A stretch of 64,000 nt of DNA from an uncultured Desulfobacter sp. (GTDB lineage: Bacteria; Desulfobacterota; Desulfobacteria; Desulfobacterales; Desulfobacteraceae): the NCBI RefSeq assembly GCF_963666675.1, contig NZ_OY762929.1, positions 992,001 to 1,056,000 of the forward strand, written 5' to 3'. How positions within the stretch are numbered: position 1 is the stretch's first letter; the number at the start of each line of letters is the position of its first letter. Made by a program: the position numbers and the translations under genes. The notes beneath the pieces are model-generated. The model searched no databases, was not told where the DNA came from, and saw only the letters and a list, made by a program, of their open reading frames with translations. Below are positions 1 to 8,720 of the stretch, piece by piece.

Positions 1-2
1 AG

Positions 3-1121
3 GGCGCTAAACTGTATGACGATCAGGGCAATGAATATATCGATTTTCTGGCCGGCATCGCCGTATGCAATTTAGGGCACTGTCATCCGGAGATCACCGC
101 AGCCATTGCTGCCCAGGCCGGAACACTGGTGCATGTTTCCAATCTGTTCTATACGATGCCCCAGGCCGAACTTGCAAAAAGTTTGACGGACAAATCCTTT
201 GCGGACCGCGTGTTTTTTGCCAATTCAGGGGCCGAGGCCAATGAAGGGGCCATCAAACTTGCCCGGCGGTTTTTCCAGGCCAAGGGGCAGACCGACAGAT
301 ATAAGATTATCACCATGAAGCAAAGTTTTCACGGACGGACCATGGCCACCTTGTCCGCCACAGGCCAGGACAAAATCAAAAAAGGGTTTTATCCCCTGCT
401 TGAAGGATTTGCCCATGTGCCTTTCAATGATATTGAGGCACTGAAATCCGCTTTGGATGAGACGGTGTGTGCGGTGATGATGGAGCCGGTGCAGGGGGAG
501 GGCGGGGTGATTCCTGCCGATCCCGGATATCTGAAAGCTGTAAGGCAGCTTTGCACGGATACCGGCACCCTGTTGATTTTTGATGAAATTCAGACCGGCA
601 TGGGGCGTTGCGGCACATTATTCGCCCATCAATCCTATGGTGTAACACCTGACATTATGACCCTTGCCAAAGCGCTTGCCAATGGGGTTCCCATTGGTGC
701 CATGCTGGCCACAGAAGCGGCCGCATCGGGCTTTGAAGTGGGCAGTCACGGCTCTACCTTTGGCGGTACCCCCCTTGCCACGGCCGCCGCCCTTGAAGTG
801 GTTCGGTTGATATCTGAGGATGGTTTTCTATCCTCGGTGTGCAAAAAAAGTGCCTATTTTCTGAAACAGCTTAATGTCTTAAAAGAAAAGCATCAAAAAG
901 TGATGGATGTCAGGGGCAAAGGCCTGCTTATCGGTATGGAACTTGACGTCTCAAAAGGGAAAACCGCCTCGGAGTATCTGTCCGAGTGTTTCAAAAAAGG
1001 CTTTATTATTAATGCGATTCAAGATAAAATTCTTAGATTTGCACCGCCCCTTATTATAGGAACCGCCGAAATTAATAAGCTGGTTGCCGTACTGGACAGC
1101 CTGCTTGCAGGAGAAGATTAG
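3..1121 (+). CDS. argD: Acetylornithine aminotransferase, 5' end missing
   Basis: PLP-dependent class III aminotransferase that makes N-acetylornithine from the semialdehyde in arginine synthesis. The reading frame is open from base 3, so the gene begins before the window; about 372 residues are visible. Seen: the N-terminal substrate region ending in LGHCHPE, the FANSGAEANE cofactor loop, the FDEIQTGMGR aspartate motif and TLAKALANGVPIGA, which carries the Schiff-base lysine. The stop overlaps the first base of argF, so the two are probably translated together. Succinyl-ornithine or succinyl-DAP activity is possible in this family, but the argF and argH neighbours favour ArgD. Confidence 0.95.
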   Translation, partial: GAKLYDDQGNEYIDFLAGIAVCNLGHCHPEITAAIAAQAGTLVHVSNLFYTMPQAELAKSLTDKSFADRVFFANSGAEANEGAIKLARRFFQAKGQTDRYKIITMKQSFHGRTMATLSATGQDKIKKGFYPLLEGFAHVPFNDIEALKSALDETVCAVMMEPVQGEGGVIPADPGYLKAVRQLCTDTGTLLIFDEIQTGMGRCGTLFAHQSYGVTPDIMTLAKALANGVPIGAMLATEAAASGFEVGSHGSTFGGTPLATAAALEVVRLISEDGFLSSVCKKSAYFLKQLNVLKEKHQKVMDVRGKGLLIGMELDVSKGKTASEYLSECFKKGFIINAIQDKILRFAPPLIIGTAEINKLVAVLDSLLAGED

Positions 1122-2035
1122 TGAAGAAGGATTTATTGTGTTTATTAGACCTTGAACCCCAGGATTTTACGGCCCTGTTTGAAAGGGCCTTAAGCTTGAA
1201 GGCGCGTCATAAAAAAGGTATTTATGATGCCATTTTGGCCGGTAAAACCCTGGGCCTTATTTTTGATAAGAAATCCACCCGGACCCGCATTGCCTTTGAA
1301 ACGGCCATGATTCAACTGGGTGGACACTCTATATATATGAGCACCCAGGATACCCAGATATCCAGAAATGAGCCGGCAAAGGATACGGCCCGGGTCTTAT
1401 CCCGGTACATTGACTGTCTGGCCATGAGAACCTTTGACCACGATTTGGTGGAAGAGTTCGCCCAAACCTCGACGATCCCGGTGATCAATGCCCTGACGGA
1501 CGCCTTTCATCCCTGCCAGATTTTAAGCGACATCATGACGGTGATCGAACACAAGGACGGGTATGAAAGCGTCAAAATCGCCTGGGTCGGCGATGGTAAT
1601 AATGTGGCCAATTCATGGGTCAACGCTGCGTCCGTACTGGGCTTTGACCTGATTCTGGCTTGTCCGGACGATCATCATATTAAGCCTGAGATTATTGATG
1701 CCGCCGGAGCGGATACAAAGAAAAACATTGTGTTCACCAATGACCCCAAAGAGGCGGTTAAGGGTGCCGATGTCGTGTATACTGATGTGTGGGCCAGCAT
1801 GGGTGAAGAGGACCAGCTTGAAGGCCGCCTCAAGGCGTTCGAGGGATTCCAGGTCAATGATGAACTGCTCAAGGGGGCCAAGGACGACTGCCTGGTGCTC
1901 CACTGTCTGCCGGCCCACAGGGGTGAGGAAATTTCCGAATCTGTTTTTGAAGCGGAAAATGCGGCGTTCTGGGATCAGGCGGAGAATAAACGGCATATGC
2001 ATAAGGCCATTTTGGAACGTTTAATTTTAGGTTAA
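1121..2035 (+). CDS. argF: Ornithine carbamoyltransferase
   Basis: Condenses ornithine with carbamoyl phosphate to give citrulline in the cytoplasm. The protein has 304 residues, normal for the family. The carbamoyl-phosphate motif STRTR is at 52-56, HPCQ at 130-133, and the ornithine-loop motif HCLPAHRG starts at 261. The start is a GTG overlapping the argD stop by one base. The next gene is argH; argininosuccinate synthase is not in the window. Confidence 0.97.
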   Translation: MKKDLLCLLDLEPQDFTALFERALSLKARHKKGIYDAILAGKTLGLIFDKKSTRTRIAFETAMIQLGGHSIYMSTQDTQISRNEPAKDTARVLSRYIDCLAMRTFDHDLVEEFAQTSTIPVINALTDAFHPCQILSDIMTVIEHKDGYESVKIAWVGDGNNVANSWVNAASVLGFDLILACPDDHHIKPEIIDAAGADTKKNIVFTNDPKEAVKGADVVYTDVWASMGEEDQLEGRLKAFEGFQVNDELLKGAKDDCLVLHCLPAHRGEEISESVFEAENAAFWDQAENKRHMHKAILERLILG

Positions 2036-2061
2036 TGTTTGAACGCAAAGTCACCCACCTG

Positions 2062-2131
2062 CGGCGTTGCAGAAAAATTTACAATCCTCACAACCGAGAG
2101 GTTGCTCCGGTTACAAATTTTTCTGCGCCTT
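2062..2131. repeat. Imperfect palindrome between argF and argH
   Basis: The arms (around GCAGAAAAATTTACAA on the left and TTACAAATTTTTCTGC on the right) pair over about 20 bp, with an inner CAACC/GGTTG stem. Weaker complementarity continues outward. It has no terminal T-run, so it looks more like a dispersed intergenic repeat or an RNA-processing hairpin than a terminator. The phrase ACTTTTCGTCCAA just downstream recurs after tal near 5190. Confidence 0.6.
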
Positions 2132-2207
2132 GCATCTGGGCAACTTTTCGTCCAAACATGGACCGCTCAGGTATTGTGCTAAAGGACTTAAATTAGGAAG
2201 AAAAATA

Positions 2208-3587
2208 ATGAGTGAAAAACTATGGGGCGGCCGGTTTGTCGAATCCACGGATAAATTGATGGAATCCTTTAACGCATCCATTGATGTGGATAAACGCCTT
2301 TATGAGAGCGACATCAAAGGCAGTCAGGCCCACCTTGAAATGATGGAAAAACAGGGGATCATCTCATCGGAAGATGCCGAAGCCCTGGTCCAGGGTCTGG
2401 ATACGGTAAAACTACGGATTGATAACGATGAAATGCCGTTCACCGACGCCCTGGAAGACATCCACATGCATGTGGAGGAAACTTTAGGCGATGTCTGTGG
2501 GGCTGTGGCCAAAAAGCTTCATACGGGCAGAAGCCGTAATGACCAGGTGGCGCTGGATGTGCGCATTTATCTCAAAGAAGAAACCCTGAATCTGATCCAG
2601 ATGCTCAAGGATTTTCAGACTGCCCTGGTAATCCTTGCCGATGCCAACAAAAAAACCGTGATGCCCGGATATACCCATATGCAGCGGGCCCAGCCTGTAT
2701 TGTTTGCCCATCACATGCTGGCATACTACCAGATGTTCAAGCGGGATATGGCGCGTCTGGAGGATTCTTTGGAACGTCTGGATGTGATGCCCCTTGGTTC
2801 GGCTGCCCTGGCCGGCACCACGTTCCCCATTGACCGGGAATACACATGCCAGGTGCTGGGCTTTTCCCGGGTATCGGAAAATTCCATGGACGCCGTGTCC
2901 GACCGTGATTTTATCATGGAGTTCATTTCCCATGCATCCATCTGCATGATTCATCTCTCCCGTCTGTCCGAGGAACTGATTTTATGGTCCACATCGGAAT
3001 TTGCCTTTATCACCATTTCCGATGCCTTTACCACAGGCTCTTCCATCATGCCCCAGAAAAAGAATCCGGATGCATGTGAACTTGTCCGGGGTAAAACAGG
3101 GCGCGTGGTGGGCAATCTCATGGCCATATTAACCACCATGAAATCACTGCCCATGGCATATAATAAGGATATGCAGGAAGACAAGGAACCCTTGTTCGAT
3201 ACCGTTGATACCTTGAAGGTCTGTCTTGAGGTGTATACCCGAATGTTTGCGCATATTGATATACATAAAGATCGGATGCGCGATGCCTGCATGACAGGGT
3301 TTTTAAATGCAACGGACTTTGCCGACTATCTGGTCAACAAAGGCGTCGCCTTCAGAACAGCCCACGGGATTGCCGGCAAGGCCGTAAATTTTGCCCTGGA
3401 GCAGGGCAAGGAACTGGATGATTTAACACTTGAAGAGTTACAGTCATTCAGTGATCTTATTGAAAAAGATATTTATAATTTCATCAGCCTGGATGCCATG
3501 GTGGCCCGGCGTAACTCCTATGGTGGAACCGGATTTGACAACGTATCTGCGGCCGTGGATGCGGCAAAAAAGGAGCTTGGCATTTGA
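2208..3587 (+). CDS. argH: Argininosuccinate lyase
   Basis: Cleaves argininosuccinate to arginine and fumarate. The open frame reaches back to 2067, but the first 47 codons run through the intergenic palindrome and do not resemble the family. ATG at 2208, preceded by a purine-rich AGGAAG, gives a normal 459-residue protein starting MSEKLWGGRF. The fumarase/aspartase superfamily signature GSSIMPQKKNPD lies at about residues 276-287. The 3' end overlaps the next gene by 4 bp. Confidence 0.96.
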   Translation: MSEKLWGGRFVESTDKLMESFNASIDVDKRLYESDIKGSQAHLEMMEKQGIISSEDAEALVQGLDTVKLRIDNDEMPFTDALEDIHMHVEETLGDVCGAVAKKLHTGRSRNDQVALDVRIYLKEETLNLIQMLKDFQTALVILADANKKTVMPGYTHMQRAQPVLFAHHMLAYYQMFKRDMARLEDSLERLDVMPLGSAALAGTTFPIDREYTCQVLGFSRVSENSMDAVSDRDFIMEFISHASICMIHLSRLSEELILWSTSEFAFITISDAFTTGSSIMPQKKNPDACELVRGKTGRVVGNLMAILTTMKSLPMAYNKDMQEDKEPLFDTVDTLKVCLEVYTRMFAHIDIHKDRMRDACMTGFLNATDFADYLVNKGVAFRTAHGIAGKAVNFALEQGKELDDLTLEELQSFSDLIEKDIYNFISLDAMVARRNSYGGTGFDNVSAAVDAAKKELGI

Positions 3588-4027
3588 ACCGGAAATTTGA
3601 GCGTGTCATATTAAGTCTTTTTTTTGTTTTGATGGGCGCAGGTATCCTTTATACGGCACCGGGGTGCGGCAAAAAAGGACCGCCTGTCCCCCCGAATAGG
3701 GCCGATAATATCCCCGCAGCCCCCTCAGATTTAAAATACACGCTCAAAGATCGTGATGTGACCCTTACATGGACCTGTGCTTCTTTGCAAAATCAGAAAC
3801 ATGGACCGAAGGTGGAAGGTTTTGAAGTGTTCATGGCCACCAAGCCTCTGGGGGGCTGCCAAGGGTGTCCCTTCATGTTCAAATCCGTGGGCGTTATTCC
3901 CATGCCCGGAAAGCGTTTTATATATACCCTTGATCAGGATCTTCATTATTATTTCAGGGTCCGGACCCTGGGGCACGGCGACATAAAAAGCAAGGTATCG
4001 GAAACCCTTTATATTGAATTGCCCTGA
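3584..4027 (+). CDS. Small exported lipoprotein with FnIII-like body
   Basis: This 147-residue product starts at TTG within the argH stop. It has a basic N-terminus, a hydrophobic stretch and a lipobox ending TAPGC. The mature start, CGKKGPPVPP, matches the short LptM/YifL-like lipoprotein motif that often sits beside argH or lysA. The rest (APSDLKYTLKDRDVTLTWT and following) has the strand pattern of a fibronectin type III fold. Its function is not known from sequence. It overlaps folK by 14 bp. Confidence 0.75.
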   Translation: MNRKFERVILSLFFVLMGAGILYTAPGCGKKGPPVPPNRADNIPAAPSDLKYTLKDRDVTLTWTCASLQNQKHGPKVEGFEVFMATKPLGGCQGCPFMFKSVGVIPMPGKRFIYTLDQDLHYYFRVRTLGHGDIKSKVSETLYIELP

Positions 4028-4559
4028 TTCCTTATCCCTGACACCTGTATATTTAAGCATCGGTGCCAATAAGGGTAATAAGATTGCCAACATCGGCCGG
4101 GCCATCAAACGTCTTGGGGAAACAGAAGGGATTTTTGTAGCGGCGCGCTCAAAATTTTATAAGACAGCACCCCAGAATTATACAGATCAGGATTGGTTTG
4201 TGAATGCAGCCATTCGGATCAATACGGCTTATGCCCCAGAACAGCTTTTAGCGGTGCTGCAAACCATTGAAAAAGAGCAGGACCGGGACGGTAAAGATTT
4301 TAGATTTGGTCCGCGCAGGATTGATCTGGATATTATCTTTTACGGCCAACGGGTGGTGAATACCGCAACGCTTGTGATTCCACATCCCCGTATGCATGAA
4401 CGTCTTTTTGTATTAAAACCCCTTTGCGACATAGATAATAATTTGGTTCACCCGATAAGCGGCCTGACCGTGGGTGAACTATACGAACAAATTAAAACAG
4501 ATAAAGGCCAGGCCGTCGTTGCCATGGCCAAGGAGGAGACCCGTGAAATTTTTTATTGA
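4014..4559 (+). CDS. folK: 2-amino-4-hydroxy-6-hydroxymethyldihydropteridine pyrophosphokinase
   Basis: Transfers pyrophosphate from ATP to hydroxymethyldihydropterin in folate synthesis. The 181-residue protein contains YLSIGANKGNK near the N-terminus, the substrate and ATP motif FGPRRIDLDIIFYG, and the downstream IPHPRMHERLFVLKPL, all diagnostic. The start is TTG at 4014 or possibly a slightly later alternative codon; the first ten residues before YLSIG are not conserved. It overlaps both neighbours, which suggests one transcript with argH and tal. Confidence 0.93.
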   Translation: MNCPDSLSLTPVYLSIGANKGNKIANIGRAIKRLGETEGIFVAARSKFYKTAPQNYTDQDWFVNAAIRINTAYAPEQLLAVLQTIEKEQDRDGKDFRFGPRRIDLDIIFYGQRVVNTATLVIPHPRMHERLFVLKPLCDIDNNLVHPISGLTVGELYEQIKTDKGQAVVAMAKEETREIFY

Positions 4560-5187
4560 TACAGCCAACATTGAACAGATCAAGGATGCCAATGATATGG
4601 GTATGGTGGATGGTGTGACCACCAATCCATCTCTGATTGCCAAAGAAGATGGCGAGTTCAAAGATATTATTGCGCAGATTTGCAGCATCGTTGATGGCCC
4701 TGTTTCCGCTGAGGTGATCAGCCTGGAGTATGAGGGGATGGTATCCGAAGCCCGGGAGCTTGTAAAAATTGCCGATAACATTGCCGTAAAAATTCCCATG
4801 ACCGTGGAAGGGCTCAAAGCAGTTAAAACATTGTCCGGCGAAGGCATTAAAACCAATGTGACCCTGGTATTTTCAGCGCTCCAGGCCCTGATGGCGGCCA
4901 AAGCCGGTGCAACCTATGTGTCTCCGTTTGTAGGTCGTCTTGACGATTTGGCCCAGGAAGGCATGGGGCTTATCGAAGAGATTGTGCAAATTTTCACCAA
5001 TTATGATTTTGATACCCAGATCATTGTGGCATCCGTCAGAAGCCAGCTTCATGTTCAGCAGTCAGCCTTGATTGGCGCAGATATTGCCACCATACCCTAT
5101 GGCGTGCTTAAAAAACTTGCGGCCCATCATATGACCGATAAAGGCATTGAATCCTTCCTGGCAGACTGGAACAAAAAGAACAAATAG
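4543..5187 (+). CDS. tal: Transaldolase, small TalC/FSA type
   Basis: Moves dihydroxyacetone units between sugar phosphates (non-oxidative pentose phosphate pathway) or acts as fructose-6-phosphate aldolase. The GTG at 4543 follows AAGGAGGAG and gives 214 residues, the usual size of the compact family; the longer open frame lies inside folK. Seen: MKFFIDTANIEQI, GVTTNPSLI, the Schiff-base lysine in AVKIPMT (about residue 83), NVTLVFS and ASVRSQLHV. It is the last gene before the tRNA pair. Confidence 0.95.
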   Translation: MKFFIDTANIEQIKDANDMGMVDGVTTNPSLIAKEDGEFKDIIAQICSIVDGPVSAEVISLEYEGMVSEARELVKIADNIAVKIPMTVEGLKAVKTLSGEGIKTNVTLVFSALQALMAAKAGATYVSPFVGRLDDLAQEGMGLIEEIVQIFTNYDFDTQIIVASVRSQLHVQQSALIGADIATIPYGVLKKLAAHHMTDKGIESFLADWNKKNK

Positions 5188-5270
5188 TGACTTTTCGTCC
5201 AATCACGAGTGCCCGTTCAGGCCCTGAATTTCAGTTGTGCTGAAAAAATGAGGATGTTGTTAAAATCTTG

Positions 5271-5299
5271 TTGACAAAAGCAGCGCATGTCTTTATAAA
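5271..5299 (+). promoter_or_regulatory. Sigma-70 promoter of the tRNA-Gly/tRNA-Cys unit
   Basis: TTGACA at 5271-5276 and TATAAA at 5294-5299 are separated by 17 bp, and the tRNA-Gly begins 17 bp downstream. Confidence 0.8.
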
Positions 5300-5315
5300 T
5301 ACTTCCTGTTGCTGA

Positions 5316-5390
5316 GCGGGAATAACTCAGTGGTAGAGTGCGACCTTGCCAAGGTCGAAGTCGCGGGTTCAAATCCCGTTTCCCGCTCCA
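5316..5390 (+). tRNA. tRNA-Gly (anticodon GCC)
   Basis: A complete 75-nt cloverleaf with acceptor GCGGGAA pairing TTCCCGC, anticodon loop TTGCCAA, T-loop GGTTCAAATC and an encoded CCA. Confidence 0.97.
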
Positions 5391-5393
5391 CAA

Positions 5394-5468
5394 GGCGGCT
5401 TAGCCAAGGGGTAAGGCGACGGCCTGCAAAGCCGTTATTCCCCGGTTCAAATCCGGGAGCCGCCTCCA
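5394..5468 (+). tRNA. tRNA-Cys (anticodon GCA), island attachment target
   Basis: A complete 75-nt tRNA with acceptor GGCGGCT pairing AGCCGCC, anticodon loop CTGCAAA and an encoded CCA. The sequence from the anticodon stem to the end is repeated at 46077, marking it as the integration site of the island to its right. Confidence 0.97.
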
Positions 5469-5523
5469 ACCCTGACTTTAAGGGCTTAGAAGAATTCTTT
5501 TCTTCTGAGCCCTTTTTTTATTT
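5419..5523 (+). repeat. attL: 3' half of tRNA-Cys plus terminator
   Basis: About 105 bp running from ACGGCCTGCAAAGCC through the terminator are repeated in the same orientation at 46077-46180, with one substitution after the tRNA and one T fewer in the terminal T-run. This long identity at a tRNA 3' end is a classic attachment-site duplication made by a tyrosine integrase. Confidence 0.92.
5481..5519 (+). terminator. Rho-independent terminator after tRNA-Cys
   Basis: A stem built from GGGCTTAGAAGAA and TTCTTCTGAGCCC is followed by seven T. The same terminator is copied at the right end of the island (about 46139-46176). Confidence 0.9.
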
Positions 5524-5705
5524 GGGCTCTCCTTAAGTGGTGGTCTGGAAAAGATCCCGGATCACCTGTCTTAAATCCTTTTTTTAAAACACTTCATTAT
5601 AAAATTTTTTTTATGGAGAAGAAACTTATTTTTAAAGAAAGGTAACCTCTAAAAACAAAAAAACCTCATCGGTGGCCGCCGAAGAGGTCCTTCTGTAGAA
5701 GCTTG

Positions 5706-5741
5706 TATCTTCTAAATTGAATACTTTCAATTTAGAAGATA
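5706..5741. repeat. Perfect 15-bp inverted repeat upstream of the replication-like gene
   Basis: TATCTTCTAAATTGA and its exact complement are separated by six bases, about 70 bp before the next gene. A weaker hairpin (ACCTC/GAGGT with inner CGG/CCG) lies at about 5664-5693. It could be an operator, an attenuator or part of a replication origin; no iterons are obvious. Confidence 0.6.
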
Positions 5742-5808
5742 GCTCGAAAAAAGAGTTGTGTCAAGCGATCGGTGAAGTGTTTTGTTTTTTCGGTTAGAAA
5801 GGAGAACG

Positions 5809-6990
5809 TTGAATACTTTCACAATTTCGCATGGTTATGCGAATGATCTTGATTTGTGGTTTGGGAAAATCGAAAGAAAAGACGGTGGGAAAATGACAGC
5901 AGGGATCGAGAAAACTTTTAAGGCAATGGTAAGATGTGCGGTTGGTAAAGACCATACATTCGTGAATATGGGAACGTTAGCCAACCGGACCAATGTCTGC
6001 CACCGAACTATTGAAAGACACATCAAAATTCTTAGAGATGCCGGGTTGATCAACGCTGTAAGAGAAGAAATTAACGGCTGGAAGCGGACCGTCTATTATT
6101 TTCTTGCCCATCCTGTAATTGTTAAATTCAGGGAATTAAGAGTTGGTAAAGCAACACCTCAGCAAAAAAAGAATGAAACTCCCACGCCTGACAAGCCGGA
6201 AGCGACCCCAGATATTGAGCCTGAAACAAAGCAAGAATTGTCAGACGATCGCGGCCAGGATGCTACCCAGGACTGTTATGCCCCGGATCAACAAAATGTC
6301 GGCAATTTGTCGGATTATACCTTTGATAGACTAAATATAGAGACTCCCTCTCTATCCCCCTCAGAATCAGCTATAACTCATGGCCACCAGGAGCCACCAA
6401 CCTGGGTAAAGGTCAGAGATCGTATCATCGAAAATGATCAACTGAATTTAGCCGCTAAATATCTTCCCTGCATATACGCTAAGATCGAGAACGAGAGTGT
6501 GATTCTGTCAGTACCAAACGAAATCGCATTACAACGAATTGAAAAACATTACGGTCAAACACTCAAGGATAATTTTTCTTTTTTTGGCGTTAAAACCATT
6601 GTCTTCAAGGTCTATTCGGAAAAACTCCAAAAGAAAAAAAATGAAGAACAAACGCTGCAAGATCAAATTCAACGGCAGAGGCAAAAAGTACTGCAGGAAA
6701 GGATTCTGGCTGAAAAACAGCAGCAGGAAGCTGAATTGAATAGTTTGCCCCTTAAGAAGCAATTTGAGGTCCTTTTAAATCAATACCCCCGGAAAATCGG
6801 AAAATGGCAAGCCTGGAAGAATTTTAAAAAATTCGTTCAGGCCGGAGAAATACCCAAAACATCAGAACTTTTAAAAATCATTGGAAAAAACAAGATGTCC
6901 CAGGATTGGCAACGAGATAATGGCCGCTGGATACCTGGGCTATCAAAGTTTTTGAAGGAAAGACGATGGTTAGATGAAATTAATACTTAG
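5809..6990 (+). CDS. Replication-initiator-like protein, winged helix plus DnaA-domain-I-like region
   Basis: This 393-residue protein starts at TTG 5809, directly after AAAGGAGAACG; the open frame extends a few codons further but that start lacks a ribosome site. Residues about 25-105 look like a winged helix (FVNMGTLANRTNVCHRTIERHIKILRDAGLI). A polar linker follows, and residues about 195-270 (WVKVRDRII, SVPNEIALQRIEKHYG) have the pattern of DnaA domain I, the helicase- or DiaA-binding module. Next comes a Lys/Gln-rich coiled coil and a C-terminal basic region. Inferred role is replication or regulation of the island. It overlaps the downstream ATPase fragment by 17 bp. Confidence 0.6.
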   Translation: MNTFTISHGYANDLDLWFGKIERKDGGKMTAGIEKTFKAMVRCAVGKDHTFVNMGTLANRTNVCHRTIERHIKILRDAGLINAVREEINGWKRTVYYFLAHPVIVKFRELRVGKATPQQKKNETPTPDKPEATPDIEPETKQELSDDRGQDATQDCYAPDQQNVGNLSDYTFDRLNIETPSLSPSESAITHGHQEPPTWVKVRDRIIENDQLNLAAKYLPCIYAKIENESVILSVPNEIALQRIEKHYGQTLKDNFSFFGVKTIVFKVYSEKLQKKKNEEQTLQDQIQRQRQKVLQERILAEKQQQEAELNSLPLKKQFEVLLNQYPRKIGKWQAWKNFKKFVQAGEIPKTSELLKIIGKNKMSQDWQRDNGRWIPGLSKFLKERRWLDEINT

Positions 6991-7483
6991 CACAGAAAAT
7001 ACCGGTACCGAGAGCCGAATTTTGAGCCTTGTGGACCTGAACTTTATCCATGATAAAAAGGACATCATTTTTATTGGCAATCCCGGCACCGGCAAGACCT
7101 TGCTATCAAAATGTATTGCCTATGCAGCCACCCAGGCAGGGCATAAAACCCTTTTTACGACGGCTGTAGACATGATTAACCAGCTTGTGGCCGCTGAGCA
7201 GGATCACACGCTGCTCAAAAAGCTCAAGTATTATCAATCCCAGGATCTTCTTGTATGTGACGAGATCGGTTATCTTCCGCTGGGCAAACAGGGCTCAAAT
7301 TTGTTCTTCCAGATCATCAGCGCCAGGCACGAAAAAAAGTCGACTATTATTACGACGAACCTGCCGTTCGCAAAATGGGGAACAATATTTGACGGGACAA
7401 CTGTTGCCACAGCGATTGCCGACCGCCTTGTTTACAACTCTGAGATCCTTATCCTGGAGGGGAGAAGCTATCGAAAGAGATAA
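6974..7483 (+). pseudogene. IstB-like ATPase, N-terminally truncated
   Basis: A 169-residue AAA+ protein with Walker A GNPGTGKT, Walker B LLVCDEIGYLPL, sensor I IITTNLPF and the closing IADRLVYNSEILILEGRSYR typical of IstB, the helper ATPase of IS21 transposition. IstB proteins are usually about 240-260 residues; the first ~80 are absent and no IstA is present, so this is probably an IS21 relic. DnaC-like helicase loaders are related, and the position directly after a replication-like gene leaves a loader role possible, but the C-terminus is IstB in style. Confidence 0.75.
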
Positions 7484-7678
7484 AATTTGAATGCAAAATA
7501 TTACATTATGGATAGGCACCTTTAAATTGGGAGCTAAGGGGATTTTTTTGTCTTTGGTTAAAACCAATGTCGGAAAGGTGCGCTTAAAAATAAGGGTGGC
7601 TGGTTTTTAACCGGTGATTTTGGCCGATTTTTAAGCCGCTGTTACCAATTTTTACAGAGGCATAAAAGTTGAGCGCAA

Positions 7679-8614
7679 TTACGTTAATGTTTTTAATAGT
7701 TTATCAAATGTTTTTTTTGTACTATCAGCTGAAATATTGAATTTCTCAGCATATCGGATTACTGTTCCCCCAAACAAATCCCATTCGCTTTGTATGCCTT
7801 TCATCTCAACATCCCTTTGAAATGATGTTTTTGTTTCAAACGGAAACTGGCCTGCTTTTGAAAATGAAGTTTCTACAATATCGGAGGGAAGTTCTATATT
7901 GAGAGCCGCTGCAATCAATGAGATTTCTTGCATGATGTTCTTGATAAGAACACCAAGTTCTCTGTCCGTTGCGACCTCTCCTATTGTCTTATTATAGGTC
8001 GCTGTAACCAAAGCAAAAGATGCTATAAAAATATATTTTGTCCATATTTCTATATTAACATCATCAAAAAAATTAATCAGTATTTCGGCATTTTTAAAAA
8101 TTTTCATTAGTTTGTCCGGATAAAATTCGGGATTTAATGGATCTTTACCAACCGATATCTGGCCACTTCCTCCCTTTTGAAAAATGATTCCAGGAGATTC
8201 TATATGAGTGCCTAAATATAAACAGGCTGGGAGAAGATATCCTTTCTTTAAATGCTGTCGCATGCGATCATAAATATCAGCACCATTTAAAAGGGGCAAA
8301 ATTATAGAATTTTCATCAGTAATTTTATCAATTTCATTTGTAACATTTTCTAAATCATAGCCTTTAACGGATACGACAACTATATTACAAATCGGCAAAT
8401 CGTTAACAGTATCTGTGCAAACATGGGGTTTAATTAATAATTTTTCTTTTCCGCCCTCTTTTTTTAATAGCAACCCCTTATCTATGATGGCATCCTTATG
8501 TTTACCCCTTGCAATAAAATATATATTTCCCTCACCGGTTTGATTGAAATATTTAGTCATTAAAGAGCCATAGTAACCACCTACACCACCAACGCCATAA
8601 AAACATATGTTCAT
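7679..8614 (-). CDS. Ketopantoate reductase (PanE/ApbA)-family dehydrogenase
   Basis: A 311-residue NAD(P)-dependent oxidoreductase. The N-terminal Rossmann motif FYGVGGVGGYYG is followed by IARGKH, the usual NADP 2'-phosphate contact position. VVVSVKGYDLE and LLNGADIYDRM match the family's VKaydl and LqNG segments. The C-terminal half has the family's helical domain with IWTKYIFIASFALVTATYNKTIGEV. True PanE acts in coenzyme A synthesis, but paralogs act on other 2-keto acids, so the substrate is not assigned. It is divergent from the AraC gene across 106 bp and may be its target. Confidence 0.8.
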   Translation of the reverse strand: MNICFYGVGGVGGYYGSLMTKYFNQTGEGNIYFIARGKHKDAIIDKGLLLKKEGGKEKLLIKPHVCTDTVNDLPICNIVVVSVKGYDLENVTNEIDKITDENSIILPLLNGADIYDRMRQHLKKGYLLPACLYLGTHIESPGIIFQKGGSGQISVGKDPLNPEFYPDKLMKIFKNAEILINFFDDVNIEIWTKYIFIASFALVTATYNKTIGEVATDRELGVLIKNIMQEISLIAAALNIELPSDIVETSFSKAGQFPFETKTSFQRDVEMKGIQSEWDLFGGTVIRYAEKFNISADSTKKTFDKLLKTLT

Positions 8615-8720
8615 TGACCTCTCCTTAGCTCTAACTATTTATAAATTTGTGCTTTTGTTAATACTGCTCATAAAATATCAACACTTTAAAACGAATTAAG
8701 AATGTCGTATATACACATAG

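Noticed and set aside
2067..2207. N-terminal extension of argH
   Set aside because: It lies in the intergenic palindrome; the family N-terminus starts at ATG 2208.
5309..5536. 75-codon open frame across the two tRNAs
   Set aside because: It reads through both tRNA genes and the terminator; no protein likeness.
6974..7483. DnaC helicase loader partner of the replication-like gene
   Set aside because: The C-terminal half follows IstB rather than DnaC, and the N-terminal domain is missing; kept as an IS21 relic with the alternative noted.
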